Assembly: GCA_045114775.1 (NCBI GenBank)
Contig: JBGULC010000010.1
Span: forward strand, 1-64,000
Reading direction: 5' to 3'
Length of the DNA stretch: 64,000 nt
Origin: UBA3792 sp045114775
GTDB lineage: Bacteria > Bacillota > Clostridia > Christensenellales > CAG-138
Positions 1-8,380 of the stretch are shown in pieces (position 1 is the stretch's first letter; every line of letters begins with the position of its first letter). The position numbers were made by a program, and so were the translations under genes. Under the pieces are notes generated by a model. The model was not told where the DNA came from. It did no database searches and saw only the letters and a list, made by a program, of their open reading frames with translations.

Positions 1-1374
1 CTGGACCTTGGACAGATCGCCGAAGTCAAAGCCGAACTTGCCTTCTTCGTAGTTGTACTTAGCGGTATCGCCATAGTAGTGCATCGGGGTGATGGTCAGA
101 CCGAGGATGCTGTAAACAGCAGGCGCGGAGTAACCTTCAACGGTGACTTCGACGGTGTAGTCGTCGAGCTTCTTGATGCCTTCGATGTACTTGACGCCCT
201 GGCCGCCCATCGCTTCGTCTTTCGGACCCCAGGTAAGGATGAAGTTGCCGTCAGCCATGCCCTTCACGGTGTCGGGCTCGTTGCCGGACTTTTCGGTGTC
301 GAAGAACTTTGCGTCGTCGCCGCCGTAAGCAGCAAAGGTCACATTGTAGTAGTCTTCAATGGTCGGGAAGGTCTCAACGAGGTCCCAGTCGCCGTTGCCG
401 AGCGCGTCATGGAAATGACCGTCCTCGCCGAAGGCGCCGAAGCCCCACATTGCCATACCGAAAGCAACTTTGCCGCCGTCATTTGCGGAAACCTGCTCCC
501 AGGTCATGTTCGGATTGAAGTACTGCTGGACATAAGCGTCCGCGCCGTACTTGTTCGCGCAGTAGTCGACGATGCACTGGCAGACATAGGTCCAAGCCTT
601 GTCGATCTCAGCCCAGTAGCCGTTGAAGACTTCTTCGCTGTACTCGTCGTTTGCGACATACTCACGGCCTGCCGCATAGATCTTGTTCGCGAGATCTGCA
701 TACTTTGCATAGACTTCGTCGGAAGTCTGGGTGCGATAGTTCTGCAGACCGACGATCGCGTAAGAGCTCAGAGAAGTGGAGCCGACATAAGCCGGATCGA
801 GGAAGGTGTAGTACGTGAAGATGATGTCATCTGCCGTTACCGGAACGCCATCGGAGAACTTCAGGTCGTCACGGATCTTTGCGGTGTAGACGGTCAGATC
901 CTTTTCCTTGTCATACTTGACGGAAAGGTCCGCCGGTCCTTTGTACAGATAGTCCGTACCATTGTAGCTGACGGTTTCGCCCTCAATTGCGTTGTAGATG
1001 ATACCGCCCATACGATCGGTGGTCATCAGGCCGAGACCGACCATGCCGGCAACATCCTGGTCATACGCGGTGTCCGCATAGAACGGGCTGAACTTCTGAG
1101 AGAACGGGCTGTATGCAACGACCAACGGAGTGGGGTTGTCATAAGTCGGTTCGGGCTCGGGTTCGGGCTCGGGCTCGGGTTCGGGCTCGGGTTCCGGCTG
1201 GGGCTCGGGTTCCGGCTGGGGCTCGGGCTCCGGCTGGGGTTCGGGCTCAGGCTCGGGAGCGGGAGCAGGAGTGGTTTCCGCTTCGGGCTTCACTTCCGGC
1301 GTCTGGCAGGCGACGAGTGCGAGAACCATGAGCAGAACCAACAGACCAGCAAGGATCTTCTTCATGTTGTGCAT
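1..1374 (-). CDS. ABC transporter substrate-binding lipoprotein (SBP family 5), C-terminus cut by window
   Basis: Likely binds an oligopeptide or similar solute outside the membrane and hands it to an ABC importer. Residues 1-22 form a lipoprotein signal with Cys23 as the lipidation site (LALVAC). A Glu-Pro-rich linker (roughly residues 30-75) built from a hexanucleotide repeat follows, and then a typical family 5 fold start with SPFSQKFSPFY and the segment DDLKFSDGVPVTADDI, which is diagnostic of peptide/nickel binding proteins. The start at 1374 is chosen because AAGGAGG lies 8 bases upstream; the next ATG (1365) is too far away. The frame is still open at base 1, so about 458 residues are visible and the C-terminus is missing. 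The transporter partners lie outside the window, so the substrate is unknown. Confidence 0.88.
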   Translation of the reverse strand, partial: MHNMKKILAGLLVLLMVLALVACQTPEVKPEAETTPAPAPEPEPEPQPEPEPQPEPEPQPEPEPEPEPEPEPEPEPTYDNPTPLVVAYSPFSQKFSPFYADTAYDQDVAGMVGLGLMTTDRMGGIIYNAIEGETVSYNGTDYLYKGPADLSVKYDKEKDLTVYTAKIRDDLKFSDGVPVTADDIIFTYYTFLDPAYVGSTSLSSYAIVGLQNYRTQTSDEVYAKYADLANKIYAAGREYVANDEYSEEVFNGYWAEIDKAWTYVCQCIVDYCANKYGADAYVQQYFNPNMTWEQVSANDGGKVAFGMAMWGFGAFGEDGHFHDALGNGDWDLVETFPTIEDYYNVTFAAYGGDDAKFFDTEKSGNEPDTVKGMADGNFILTWGPKDEAMGGQGVKYIEGIKKLDDYTVEVTVEGYSAPAVYSILGLTITPMHYYGDTAKYNYEEGKFGFDFGDLSKVQ

Positions 1375-1418
1375 TGATTGTTCCTCCTTAATTATTGTGC
1401 ATATGGAAACACGCTTAG

Positions 1419-1447
1419 ATTATACGGCATTCATCGAAAGTTGTCAA
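1419..1447 (-). promoter_or_regulatory. Consensus sigma-A promoter of the SBP gene
   Basis: On the minus strand TTGACA (1447-1442) and TATAAT (1424-1419) match the consensus exactly and are separated by 17 bases. The leader to the start at 1374 is about 40 bases and carries a full Shine-Dalgarno, so this is probably a highly expressed gene. Confidence 0.85.
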
Positions 1448-1504
1448 TCTTTTGAAAGAAATTCACAACTTTCAATTCTTACCGCACAATCCCGTGGATT
1501 TCCC

Positions 1505-2101
1505 TTATTCCGGTTTGCAGGCCGAATTCTCCCGCAACTCCGTCTTTACCTCCTTCGTTTTCCGAATGATCACGAAGCACGCCGCCGCCGCGATCACAAG
1601 GCAAACGATATAAACTACGTCCTGCGCCGCAAACGACGCAATATCCTGCAGCTTGCCGGTCCATGCGAGGATCCAGATCACGAGCCAGATCAGCGCTGAT
1701 AGCGCCAAAATCACAAGCGCGGCGATCGCAGAAATCTTCGACCGCTCAAAGCTCTGACTGAACTTCTTGCGCTCCATGGGCTTTTTCCGACCAGGCATCG
1801 CGAACGCGCCCATGATCGCATATACGAGCGGAAACATCGCAAGCGCCGCGACCGGCATATACCATTTGTTCGACAGATTTCCCGGCATAATCAACAGTGC
1901 GGCGATCAGCGCAGCTGCCGCAACGCAGATCGCAATGCGGGAGACCAGAACGATACGCGAATAATCACTTTCATCGTTCAGCGGGCAGACCCACTGACCG
2001 ATATACGTGATCCGATCCTTCGGCCTTCCGTTGGCGCCGACATAGACGGTCTTTTTATAATCATCTACGAAGCGATAACGTCTGCCGATGATCTTTCCCA
2101 C
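1505..2101 (-). CDS. Hypothetical four-helix membrane protein
   Basis: I do not recognise the family. The protein of about 198 residues starts with a short basic, Tyr-rich cytoplasmic segment (GKIIGRRYRFVDDYKKTVYVG), followed by a loop and four hydrophobic helices in two pairs, around residues 55-75, 80-102, 125-147 and 158-177, with a charged KKPMERKK loop between the pairs. The GTG at 2101 is chosen as start because AGGGGGA lies just upstream. The frame could run back to another GTG at 2164, but that one has no ribosome site and sits only about a dozen bases after the predicted transcription start. It is monocistronic by spacing. Confidence 0.6.
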   Translation of the reverse strand: MGKIIGRRYRFVDDYKKTVYVGANGRPKDRITYIGQWVCPLNDESDYSRIVLVSRIAICVAAAALIAALLIMPGNLSNKWYMPVAALAMFPLVYAIMGAFAMPGRKKPMERKKFSQSFERSKISAIAALVILALSALIWLVIWILAWTGKLQDIASFAAQDVVYIVCLVIAAAACFVIIRKTKEVKTELRENSACKPE

Positions 2102-2182
2102 CAGGATTCCCCCTTCGGTCTCCCGGGCAGCCGGATATCCGGTCTGTCCCGCAACCGCACACACTGTTCATATCTGTTTCAT

Positions 2183-2211
2183 ATTTTATCGCAACAGTGC
2201 ATAAATTTCAA
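2183..2211 (-). promoter_or_regulatory. Promoter of the four-helix membrane protein gene
   Basis: Minus strand TTGAAA (2211-2206), 17-base spacer, TAAAAT (2188-2183). It implies transcription from about 2176 and a leader of roughly 75 bases to the GTG at 2101. Confidence 0.7.
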
Positions 2212-2572
2212 CTGTTTTTGCCTATTTTTTTTGCATTTCCGCAATTTGGTCTTCAGCTGGTGCATTTTCGGTATACCCAAATCGAACGTCGAAAACGCTT
2301 GTCTCCGAAAAATCCCATCTTTGCCCGGTTCCGACTTAAAACAAGCTGTATAAATGCAAAGCGGCTGAAAACGGTCGCCGACCCGGTGCAATCGCCGTAA
2401 CCGGATCGTGTTTTTCGGCTGCGGATCCACGGGAATTCATCTTCCCTTTTTCTTCATATTATATATAGACCAGTCCAACTATGACTCTTTTTGCGCATCG
2501 GCACGCGCGCGGACGCCGCATTCCGCCGCCGGAACTCTTTCCGGCCTACAATCCGCCGCAACAAACGCTGTT
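2212..2572. other. Intergenic stretch, no gene seen
   Basis: About 360 bases with no plausible coding start and no homologous-looking product in any frame. It is locally AT-rich near 2215-2245 and 2450-2470. I see a GCCGGAA/TTCCGGC hairpin near 2529-2546 but no U-run, so I cannot call a terminator for the CPBP gene. Confidence 0.5.
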
Positions 2573-3565
2573 TCATTTGCCCGGCGTCAAAGCCTCCGAC
2601 GGAATCTCCGCCAGAATGAACAACGCGGTAAAGGCGATGCTCGCAACGATGAAGCCGACGTTGATGTAAAACGGACGGCGGAACCGCGGAATTGAAGATG
2701 GGACCGGCAGGAAGTTTTTGCGGCGGATGATCAGAAAGATCAGGCCGAGCACGGCGAGCGCAAGGATCAGCTGCGAATACACTGCCATAACGATCATAGC
2801 CGCCGTCTCGTCCATGCTGCCGGTGAGCATTGTGACAAGCTGCGGAACAAGACCGCCGAGCGTGTTCACCGCGACGTGCAGCAGGATCGTATAGCGGATG
2901 TTCTGCGTGCGATAATAGATGATGCCAAGCAGGATCCCGAGCGGGAACGCATACAGGAACTGGGTGAGATTGCCGTGAACAAGTCCGAACAGAAGCGCGG
3001 AAAACAGGATCGCGTCCATCGGATGGAATGCAGAAAGCCGGTCGATCATCGCCTTGCGGAAGAACAGCTCCTCCACGATCGGCGCTATGATCACGACGCA
3101 GAGCAGCGTTATCCACGGATCGACCGATTCGACCACACCGCCCACGACGTCGGAAAGCCCTTCGCCGAGCAGCATGCCGATCAGCTTGCCCATCAGCGAA
3201 CCCGCAATCATCAGCGCCATCGCGCACGGGAACAGGAACAGCAGAATGCGCATCGACAGCGGCGTGACCGTTCCGATCTCCGGCTTCGGATTTTTCTCCA
3301 CCCGCCGCAGCAGGATCAGCCACGCAAGCGGCATGGCGATCAGGTCGATCGAAACCGAGCTGACGATCAGGCTCAGCTTATTGTAAACGCTCTCGTCGAT
3401 CCAGCCTTTATTGACCGGGAATAAGAACCCGAACGCGATCGTGTAGGTGATCGCGATCACGAGGATCGTTGCAAACGCGCAGAGCGACGCCGCGCGGCGC
3501 GCGCCTTTTGCATCCGGCTCCGGGAGCGGCTTCGGCGTATACTTGATCTCGGTTTGATATTCCAT
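2573..3565 (-). CDS. CPBP (CAAX/Abi) family intramembrane metalloprotease
   Basis: A 330-residue polytopic membrane protein of the CPBP glutamic-type intramembrane protease family (Rce1/PrsW-like). Conserved motifs are all present: EELFFRKAMIDR (the EExxxR motif), the FGLVHGN segment with the second-motif His, and ILLHVAVNT (HxxxN). About eight hydrophobic helices are visible after a short charged N-terminus. In bacteria such proteins process peptides or give immunity to self-made bacteriocins, but no bacteriocin precursor is visible next to it. GGAGGAACG precedes the start. It is the last gene of the trmH-like, AAA/CYTH, CPBP cluster; the preceding stop is 13 bases away, so co-transcription is likely. 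Its substrate is unknown. Confidence 0.85.
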   Translation of the reverse strand: MEYQTEIKYTPKPLPEPDAKGARRAASLCAFATILVIAITYTIAFGFLFPVNKGWIDESVYNKLSLIVSSVSIDLIAMPLAWLILLRRVEKNPKPEIGTVTPLSMRILLFLFPCAMALMIAGSLMGKLIGMLLGEGLSDVVGGVVESVDPWITLLCVVIIAPIVEELFFRKAMIDRLSAFHPMDAILFSALLFGLVHGNLTQFLYAFPLGILLGIIYYRTQNIRYTILLHVAVNTLGGLVPQLVTMLTGSMDETAAMIVMAVYSQLILALAVLGLIFLIIRRKNFLPVPSSIPRFRRPFYINVGFIVASIAFTALFILAEIPSEALTPGK

Positions 3566-3578
3566 ATCGTTCCTCCGT

Positions 3579-4679
3579 TCAGCGGATCTTTGCCATCGCG
3601 TAGTTCTGGTAATCCGGATCGTCGGTGACCTCGCGGATCACGCGGAAGTTTTCCGGAATGAACACCTCGGCGTCCGGATCGTTCAGTTCGACCTGCAGCA
3701 TTGCCTTATCCCTCCACGCCGGATAGAAATCGACCTCGTACGCGTGCGCGTCGTCGACAAGGCAGTAACGCGTCTTGCGGATCGGCATGCACATCGGATC
3801 GGCCTCCATCATGAGCTGCTGATAGTCGTCGAGCGAGAGCCGCTTTTCGGTCTCGATCCGGCTGCCGTCCGTGCCGGTGCAGTGCGTGGTCAGATAATAA
3901 ATGTAGCTCCCGTCGTTTCCGCGCATGCAGATCCGGCGCTTCTCGCCCTGCACGTCCGTAAGATACGTTTGAATGATCTCGACGCGGCGGCATGCGGGAT
4001 GCGCTTCGAGCCAGTCGCGATCCGGCAGGTCGATGAGAAATCTTCTGGCATGCTCAAACGGCGCGGGCTTGCCCAGGGCCGTCATGACCTCCCGTAAAAG
4101 CTTCACGAGCTTGCCGTTGAAGTCGGTCGCGTTGTCGATGATCCGCAGGTGCGGATGTCCCGCCCATGCGGCGAGCGTCTTTGCGTCGAGCTCGATCGCC
4201 TCCTCGAGCGTTTCCACACGCGCGGTGTTGTTATCGGTCGTGTAAAACGCCTCCGCGCCCTTCGCGGCGGTCACCATGTGGAACACGGCGTCGTACTTGT
4301 CGCGGAACGCGACCTCGTTCTGCCCGAGCTCCTTTAAGATCGCCTTGAACTCCTCCGGCTCCATATAGGGTTTGTCGTCCATCGAGCCGCGGTCACAGAC
4401 GATCACGACCTCCTTCGACGCGCTCGCCTCCGCCGCCTGGCGGTAGATCTGCTCGCGAAGCAGCTGATAGCGCACCTGCACGCGCTGAAACTCGAAGTTC
4501 GACTTCGACGCGCGCGCGGTCACGCCGCTGTTGTTGAGGTCCGTGCACGTCTCCGGAATGAACATGACCGCGTAGCCTGCGTCGGTCAGCGCGTTCTGCA
4601 GCCAGCTCATTGCGGTCGTTTTACCGGCGCACGGGCCGCCCGTGATCACGATGGTGTGGATATGATTCGTCTGTTCCAT
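3579..4679 (-). CDS. AAA_28 P-loop kinase-like domain fused to a CYTH-type triphosphate-tunnel domain
   Basis: The N-terminal half is a P-loop NTPase with GGPCAGKT at residues 14-21 and the likely Walker-B-type CDRGSMDD near residue 95, as in AAA_28 proteins. The C-terminal half (about 225-366) reads as a CYTH/TTM domain: it begins with the VEIIQTYL strand, has alternating charged strands (RRICMRG, IETEKRL) and ends with YEVDFYPAW and a QVELNDPDAEV segment, the expected acid/basic tunnel residues. Together these suggest an enzyme handling a phosphorylated small molecule or a nucleotide triphosphate, but the substrate is not known. AAAGGAGAA sits just upstream of the ATG. The gene is 12 bases after the SpoU methylase stop and is probably translated from the same transcript. 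Confidence 0.8.
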   Translation of the reverse strand: MEQTNHIHTIVITGGPCAGKTTAMSWLQNALTDAGYAVMFIPETCTDLNNSGVTARASKSNFEFQRVQVRYQLLREQIYRQAAEASASKEVVIVCDRGSMDDKPYMEPEEFKAILKELGQNEVAFRDKYDAVFHMVTAAKGAEAFYTTDNNTARVETLEEAIELDAKTLAAWAGHPHLRIIDNATDFNGKLVKLLREVMTALGKPAPFEHARRFLIDLPDRDWLEAHPACRRVEIIQTYLTDVQGEKRRICMRGNDGSYIYYLTTHCTGTDGSRIETEKRLSLDDYQQLMMEADPMCMPIRKTRYCLVDDAHAYEVDFYPAWRDKAMLQVELNDPDAEVFIPENFRVIREVTDDPDYQNYAMAKIR

Positions 4680-4691
4680 ACTTGTTCTCCT

Positions 4692-5435
4692 TTATTCGGG
4701 CATACCGTTCAGGATCGTTTGCATCATCAGCGCCGCAAATACCGCGGCGTTCAGCGATTCGGCGCGGCCGCGCATCGGCATGCGGTAGCGCGTGCACTGC
4801 GCGGCGGTCTCCTCCGAGACCCCCTGCCCCTCGTTTCCGACGATCAGCGCCGTGCGCCTTCCGATCGGAGGGAGCGTCTCGGAGCCCTTGAGGTGTCCGC
4901 AGATACAGGCAAAGCCCTGTTCTCTGAGCCGCCGCAGTTCGTCCGGCAGCATGCCGATATAAATAGGAAGATGATAGGTCGAGCCCATCGCGGCGCGCAG
5001 CGCCTTCGGCGAAAACGGGTCCGCCGAATCGGGGCTCAATAGAACGCCGCTTGCGCCCAAGGCATCCGCGGTACGAAGGATCGTGCCGAGGTTGCCGGGG
5101 TCCTGCAGTCGGTCGAGCGCGACGATCAGGCCTTCCGGATAGACTTCGGGACACGCGCAGTCCGGCGTTTCCGCGATCGCGCACAGGCTTTGCGGCGTCT
5201 TTGCCGTGCAGATCGCTTCCATCACGCCCTCGCCGACGTATACCGTTTCGATCCCGTCCGGCACCTTTGCGCCTTCCTTTGCAAACACGGTGCGCACACG
5301 CGCGCCGGAAACGAGCGCGTCAAGGACGAGCTTGTCTCCCTCGATGAGATGCAGGCCTGTTTCTCTGCGTGCCTTCGCGTCCTGTAATGCCCGCGCGGCT
5401 TTGATGCGTTCGTTGCTTCTGCTGGTGATGATCAT
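4692..5435 (-). CDS. TrmH/SpoU-family RNA 2'-O-methyltransferase
   Basis: A 247-residue SPOUT methylase that would transfer a methyl group from SAM to a ribose 2'-OH in tRNA or rRNA. The N-terminal third is the substrate-binding domain (IEGDKLVLDALVSG). The trefoil-knot motifs follow: RLQDPGNLGTILRTADALGA (motif 1), ALIVGNEGQGVSE (motif 2) and YRMPMRGRAESLNAAVFAAL (motif 3). The frame is open back to 5489, but that start would lie inside the terminator hairpin of the upstream L28 gene, so the ATG at 5435 is used; it has no clear Shine-Dalgarno. The exact target nucleotide cannot be read from sequence; closest in form to the RlmB/TrmH/YsgA group. Confidence 0.88.
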   Translation of the reverse strand: MIITSRSNERIKAARALQDAKARRETGLHLIEGDKLVLDALVSGARVRTVFAKEGAKVPDGIETVYVGEGVMEAICTAKTPQSLCAIAETPDCACPEVYPEGLIVALDRLQDPGNLGTILRTADALGASGVLLSPDSADPFSPKALRAAMGSTYHLPIYIGMLPDELRRLREQGFACICGHLKGSETLPPIGRRTALIVGNEGQGVSEETAAQCTRYRMPMRGRAESLNAAVFAALMMQTILNGMPE

Positions 5436-5451
5436 TTTTTGACTCTGTGAC

Positions 5452-5485
5452 AAAAAGCCACCGTTTGAGGTGGCTTTTGTTTTTC
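5452..5485 (-). terminator. Rho-independent terminator after rpmB
   Basis: AAAAAGCCACC pairs with GGTGGCTTTT around a six-base loop, with T-runs on both sides, so it could stop transcription in either direction. It separates rpmB from the SpoU methylase gene. Confidence 0.85.
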
Positions 5486-5496
5486 TCAAGGATTGC

Positions 5497-5688
5497 TCAG
5501 TTGCTTCTTGCGACCTTGCCGGAACGCAGGCAGCGAGTGCAGACGCTCATCTTCTGAACGCGCCCGTCGACGACGACGTGCACGGTCTGGATATTCGGCG
5601 CCCAGCTGCGCTTGGTCTTGCGATTGGAATGGCTGACCAGATTGCCGGACATGGTTCCTTTCTTGCAGACTTCACAGAACTTACCCAT
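5497..5688 (-). CDS. rpmB: 50S ribosomal protein L28
   Basis: A 63-residue L28 of full bacterial length. It carries the family core (GNLVSHSNRKTKRSW, then NIQTVHVVVDGRVQKMSVCTRCLRSGKV). Cys5/Cys8 and Cys50/Cys53 form the four-cysteine zinc-binding pattern (the C+ form of L28), which matters for zinc-dependent ribosome remodelling in bacteria that carry both forms. It stands alone between its own promoter (5752-5724) and a terminator. AAGGAGG is found 6-8 bases before the ATG. Confidence 0.97.
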   Translation of the reverse strand: MGKFCEVCKKGTMSGNLVSHSNRKTKRSWAPNIQTVHVVVDGRVQKMSVCTRCLRSGKVARSN

Positions 5689-5723
5689 TCAGTCCACCTC
5701 CTTGCTAAAACTCGAACATTGCA

Positions 5724-5752
5724 ATACTACCACAAGGATTTCAACATTGCAA
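5724..5752 (-). promoter_or_regulatory. Promoter of rpmB
   Basis: Minus strand TTGCAA (5752-5747), 17-base spacer, TAGTAT (5729-5724), 35 bases before the rpmB start. Confidence 0.6.
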
Positions 5753-5833
5753 GCATTATTTTTGGAAATCAGACTTTTTTTGTGAGAATATATTGCGTTT
5801 CCGGGCCTTTGGGGCAAAATCGGGACGGGATTC

Positions 5834-6295
5834 CTACCGCATTCCAAAGAAATCGTTCTGCCGGAGGGCCTCATAGACCACGATCGCGACGGCGTTTGAA
5901 AGGTTCAGCGAGCGCTGACCGTCGCCCATCGGGATACGGATCGCCTCAGACGCGTGCGTCTGAAGAAGCGGCTTCGGCAGCCCTGCCGTCTCTTTGCCGA
6001 AGACGAGAAAGTCGCCGTCCCGGAATCGAACCTCGTCGTAACGATGCGCGGCGTGCGTGGAGCAATAGAAGAACCGCGCGTCGGGGTACTGCGCCCAAAC
6101 CTCCTCGATGCTGTCGTGATAAAAGAGCGTCAGCGAATGCCAGTAGTCGAGCCCGGCACGCTTTAAGCTCTTGTCGTCGGTCGAAAAGCCCAGCGGCCGC
6201 ACAAGGTGCAGCGCCGCGCCCGTCACCGCGCAGGTGCGCGAAATATTGCCCGTATTGCTCGGGATCTCCGGTTCCACAAGTACGATGTGCAGCAT
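5834..6295 (-). CDS. trmL: tRNA (cytidine(34)-2'-O)-methyltransferase
   Basis: A 153-residue minimal SPOUT methylase that modifies the wobble ribose of tRNA-Leu isoacceptors using SAM. The family signatures are clear: LVEPEIPSNTGNISRTCAVT at the N-terminus, VFGKETAGLP in the middle, and the knot segment IPMGDGQRSLNLSNAVAIVVYEA at the C-terminus. The length equals that of E. coli TrmL. The frame extends 34 codons upstream, but the ATG at 6295 has GGAGG 7 bases before it and gives the canonical N-terminus. Neighbouring RNA-modification genes (SpoU methylase) lie downstream in the same orientation. Confidence 0.95.
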   Translation of the reverse strand: MLHIVLVEPEIPSNTGNISRTCAVTGAALHLVRPLGFSTDDKSLKRAGLDYWHSLTLFYHDSIEEVWAQYPDARFFYCSTHAAHRYDEVRFRDGDFLVFGKETAGLPKPLLQTHASEAIRIPMGDGQRSLNLSNAVAIVVYEALRQNDFFGMR

Positions 6296-6321
6296 AGCGT
6301 ATCCTCCGTATCGTTGCCGAT

Positions 6322-6350
6322 ATCGTACCACAAATTCGTCGGAAATGCAA
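6322..6350 (-). promoter_or_regulatory. Promoter of trmL
   Basis: Minus strand TTGCAT (6350-6345), 17-base spacer, TACGAT (6327-6322); the transcript would start about 20 bases before the ATG at 6295, just leaving room for the GGAGG. Confidence 0.65.
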
Positions 6351-6377
6351 AATTTACAAAAATAAACTTCAAATAGG

Positions 6378-6406
6378 TTGAGATTCATTTCCCACATTGC
6401 TATAAT
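6378..6406 (+). promoter_or_regulatory. Promoter almost touching the VanW start codon
   Basis: TTGAGA (6378-6383), 17-base spacer, perfect TATAAT (6401-6406). Only 8 bases separate the -10 box from the ATG at 6415, so the transcript should begin at about 6413 and be leaderless or nearly so. No Shine-Dalgarno is present. Confidence 0.8.
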
Positions 6407-6414
6407 AGCGCTGT

Positions 6415-8319
6415 ATGACTACGACAACCGTTTCTCCGGGCGCCGTGCGCCCGCAGCCGAATACGATACCCAACCGCAGCGTCAGCGATCCGTTTGCCGC
6501 TGCGAACGGTACGCTGCGCTTTGCAAACGCTTCGCGCGGCGCATCCGACGCGCAGCCGCGCGCCGCAGCTTCTCCGGACCGCACTTCCGGCTCATCTTCC
6601 CGACCGGCCGCCGCAGGTCGTTCGACCTCCGCGCGGTCTTCTTCCTCTGCCCGCTCGTCTTCGACGGCAAGACGCACGGGCGGCTCCGGCAACGGTCCGA
6701 AAAAGCGCAGCCGCAAGCGCAAAAAGCAGCAGCGCATGCTCCTGATCGCAGGCGCGGCCCTGCTTCTCGCGATCGTTCTTTTGATCGTGATCATCGTGAT
6801 CGCGTCGAAAAACTGTTCCTGCAAGAGCGGACCGGTCGATCCGATCGACCCCGTTCCCGGGCAGAGTCCTTCCGCGGATCCCGACGTGCCGGAAACGCCT
6901 TCGGAGCTTCCCTCCGTTTTGGAGGACGATATCCTCACGCGGGACGTTTCGATCAACGGCGTTTCCGTAAAGGACATGACGGTGCGCGAGGCGCGCAGGC
7001 GTGTACAGGCGAAGCTGCAGGAGAAAATGGAGTCGCTCGACGTGACCGTCGCTTACCAAAGCTATGACCCGGTCATGCTTGACGCCGAAACGATCGGTCT
7101 CGGCTATTCCGAGGAGGATCTGGAGACCGCGCTTCGGAAAGCGGCGGCAGGCTCGGACGCCGAGCTGACCGTTCCGCTGACCTTTGACGGAGAAAAGCTG
7201 CGCGAGGCGCTGTACGGTCTGAACGACAAGATCCCGAACCATGCGGTCAACGCAAAGGCGGAGATCAAGTTCAAGAGCAAGACGATCGACGGCGTGACCT
7301 ATCAGCAGCCGTACTGGGAATTCACGAACGGAACAAACGGCGCGAAGATCGACTTTACCGCGCTGGAAAACGAAGTCCGCACGGCGATCGAATCGGGCGA
7401 CTACACCGCGTCTCTGACCCCGACGGTCGCGGTCTCCGAACCGGAGGTCACGACCGAAGCGCTCAAGGCGCAGCTTACGAAGCTTTCGAGCTATCAGACC
7501 AACTACTCCACCAAGGCCGGAGCAAACGAGCCCGAGGTCGATGAAAACTGCCGCAACCGCGACTGGAACATCAGCAAAGCGGTCGGCATGATGCAGGTCA
7601 CCGTGCTGAAGCCCGGCGAATCCTTCGACTTCAACAGAAAGACCGGCGAGCGCAGCGAAAAGAAGGGCTGGGCGCTTGCAAACGCCGTCTATCAGGGCAA
7701 TACCTATCGCAAGGAAGCCGGCGGCGGCGTCTGCCAGGTCAGCACAACGATCTTCAACGCGGTCCTGCGCGCGGGCATCACGAGCATTACCCGCAGGGGA
7801 CACAGCATCCCGTCGGACTACGTGACCAAGAAGTTCGATGAGGGCCTCGGATTCGACGCGACGGTCGATTATCCCGATATCAATTTCAAGTTCAAGAACG
7901 ATACGGGACACACGATCTATATGTTCGTGTACATCACGAAAAACAACAGTCGCCGCAAGAACATCAACGTCGAGATCTACGGACAGAAGGAAGACGGCGT
8001 CGAATATCGGTGCCGCAACGAGATCCTGGAACAGACGCCCAGCGACGACGAATCCAAGTATGAATACGAGTACGACAAGACGATGCCCTCGACCGCGAAG
8101 AAGGTCCTGATTCGCAATCCGCACGACGGCTACCGCGTCGTTACCTACGTGGATAAGTACAAGGACGGTAAGTTTGTAAAGACCGTCCGCACCGAGGAGA
8201 CCATCTACAAGGTCATCTATCCGAAGTACCGCGTCGGCACCGCGGAGGTCACCCCTTCCCCGACCAAGACCCCGAAGCCGACGAAAACGCCGAAGCCGGA
8301 AAGCTCCGACGAACCGTAA
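6415..8319 (+). CDS. VanW family membrane-anchored cell-wall protein
   Basis: A 634-residue single-pass protein. Residues 1-105 are a Ser/Arg/Ala-rich, disordered cytoplasmic tail; residues 108-131 are one membrane helix; then comes an extracellular region of about 240 residues resembling the peptidoglycan-binding (PG_binding_4-type) domains that usually precede VanW. The VanW domain proper spans about 375-510, with NRDWNISKAVGMM, the GAGGGVCQVSTT-like segment GGGVCQVSTTIFNAVLRAG and RRGHSIPSDYV. The protein ends in a Thr-Pro-Lys tail. VanW homologues occur with glycopeptide-resistance clusters but are common in Clostridia without them, and their biochemical role is unsettled. The only plausible start is preceded directly by a -10 box and no ribosome-binding site. 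No van regulatory or ligase genes are nearby. Confidence 0.9.
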   Translation: MTTTTVSPGAVRPQPNTIPNRSVSDPFAAANGTLRFANASRGASDAQPRAAASPDRTSGSSSRPAAAGRSTSARSSSSARSSSTARRTGGSGNGPKKRSRKRKKQQRMLLIAGAALLLAIVLLIVIIVIASKNCSCKSGPVDPIDPVPGQSPSADPDVPETPSELPSVLEDDILTRDVSINGVSVKDMTVREARRRVQAKLQEKMESLDVTVAYQSYDPVMLDAETIGLGYSEEDLETALRKAAAGSDAELTVPLTFDGEKLREALYGLNDKIPNHAVNAKAEIKFKSKTIDGVTYQQPYWEFTNGTNGAKIDFTALENEVRTAIESGDYTASLTPTVAVSEPEVTTEALKAQLTKLSSYQTNYSTKAGANEPEVDENCRNRDWNISKAVGMMQVTVLKPGESFDFNRKTGERSEKKGWALANAVYQGNTYRKEAGGGVCQVSTTIFNAVLRAGITSITRRGHSIPSDYVTKKFDEGLGFDATVDYPDINFKFKNDTGHTIYMFVYITKNNSRRKNINVEIYGQKEDGVEYRCRNEILEQTPSDDESKYEYEYDKTMPSTAKKVLIRNPHDGYRVVTYVDKYKDGKFVKTVRTEETIYKVIYPKYRVGTAEVTPSPTKTPKPTKTPKPESSDEP

Positions 8320-8320
8320 A

Positions 8321-8357
8321 AAACAAGGACTGCCGAATCTGTCGACAGTCCTTTTCA
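8321..8357 (+). terminator. Bidirectional terminator between VanW and tatD
   Basis: AAGGACTGCCGA pairs with TCGACAGTCCTT (8325-8352). T-runs on both strands let it end the VanW transcript and the convergent five-gene minus-strand operon. Confidence 0.85.
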
Positions 8358-8380
8358 ATTGCTTATACGATCATTTCCGA

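Noticed and set aside
79..1377. A 432-residue plus-strand open frame opposite the SBP gene
   Set aside because: Antisense shadow: its end is a Gly/Leu/Phe repeat that mirrors the Glu-Pro linker; no ribosome site; the minus-strand frame has signal, lipobox and family motifs.
6592..8358. Long minus-strand frame opposite VanW
   Set aside because: High GC makes long antisense frames common; composition is unnatural (Arg/Asp/Val-rich), and VanW motifs are clear on the plus strand.
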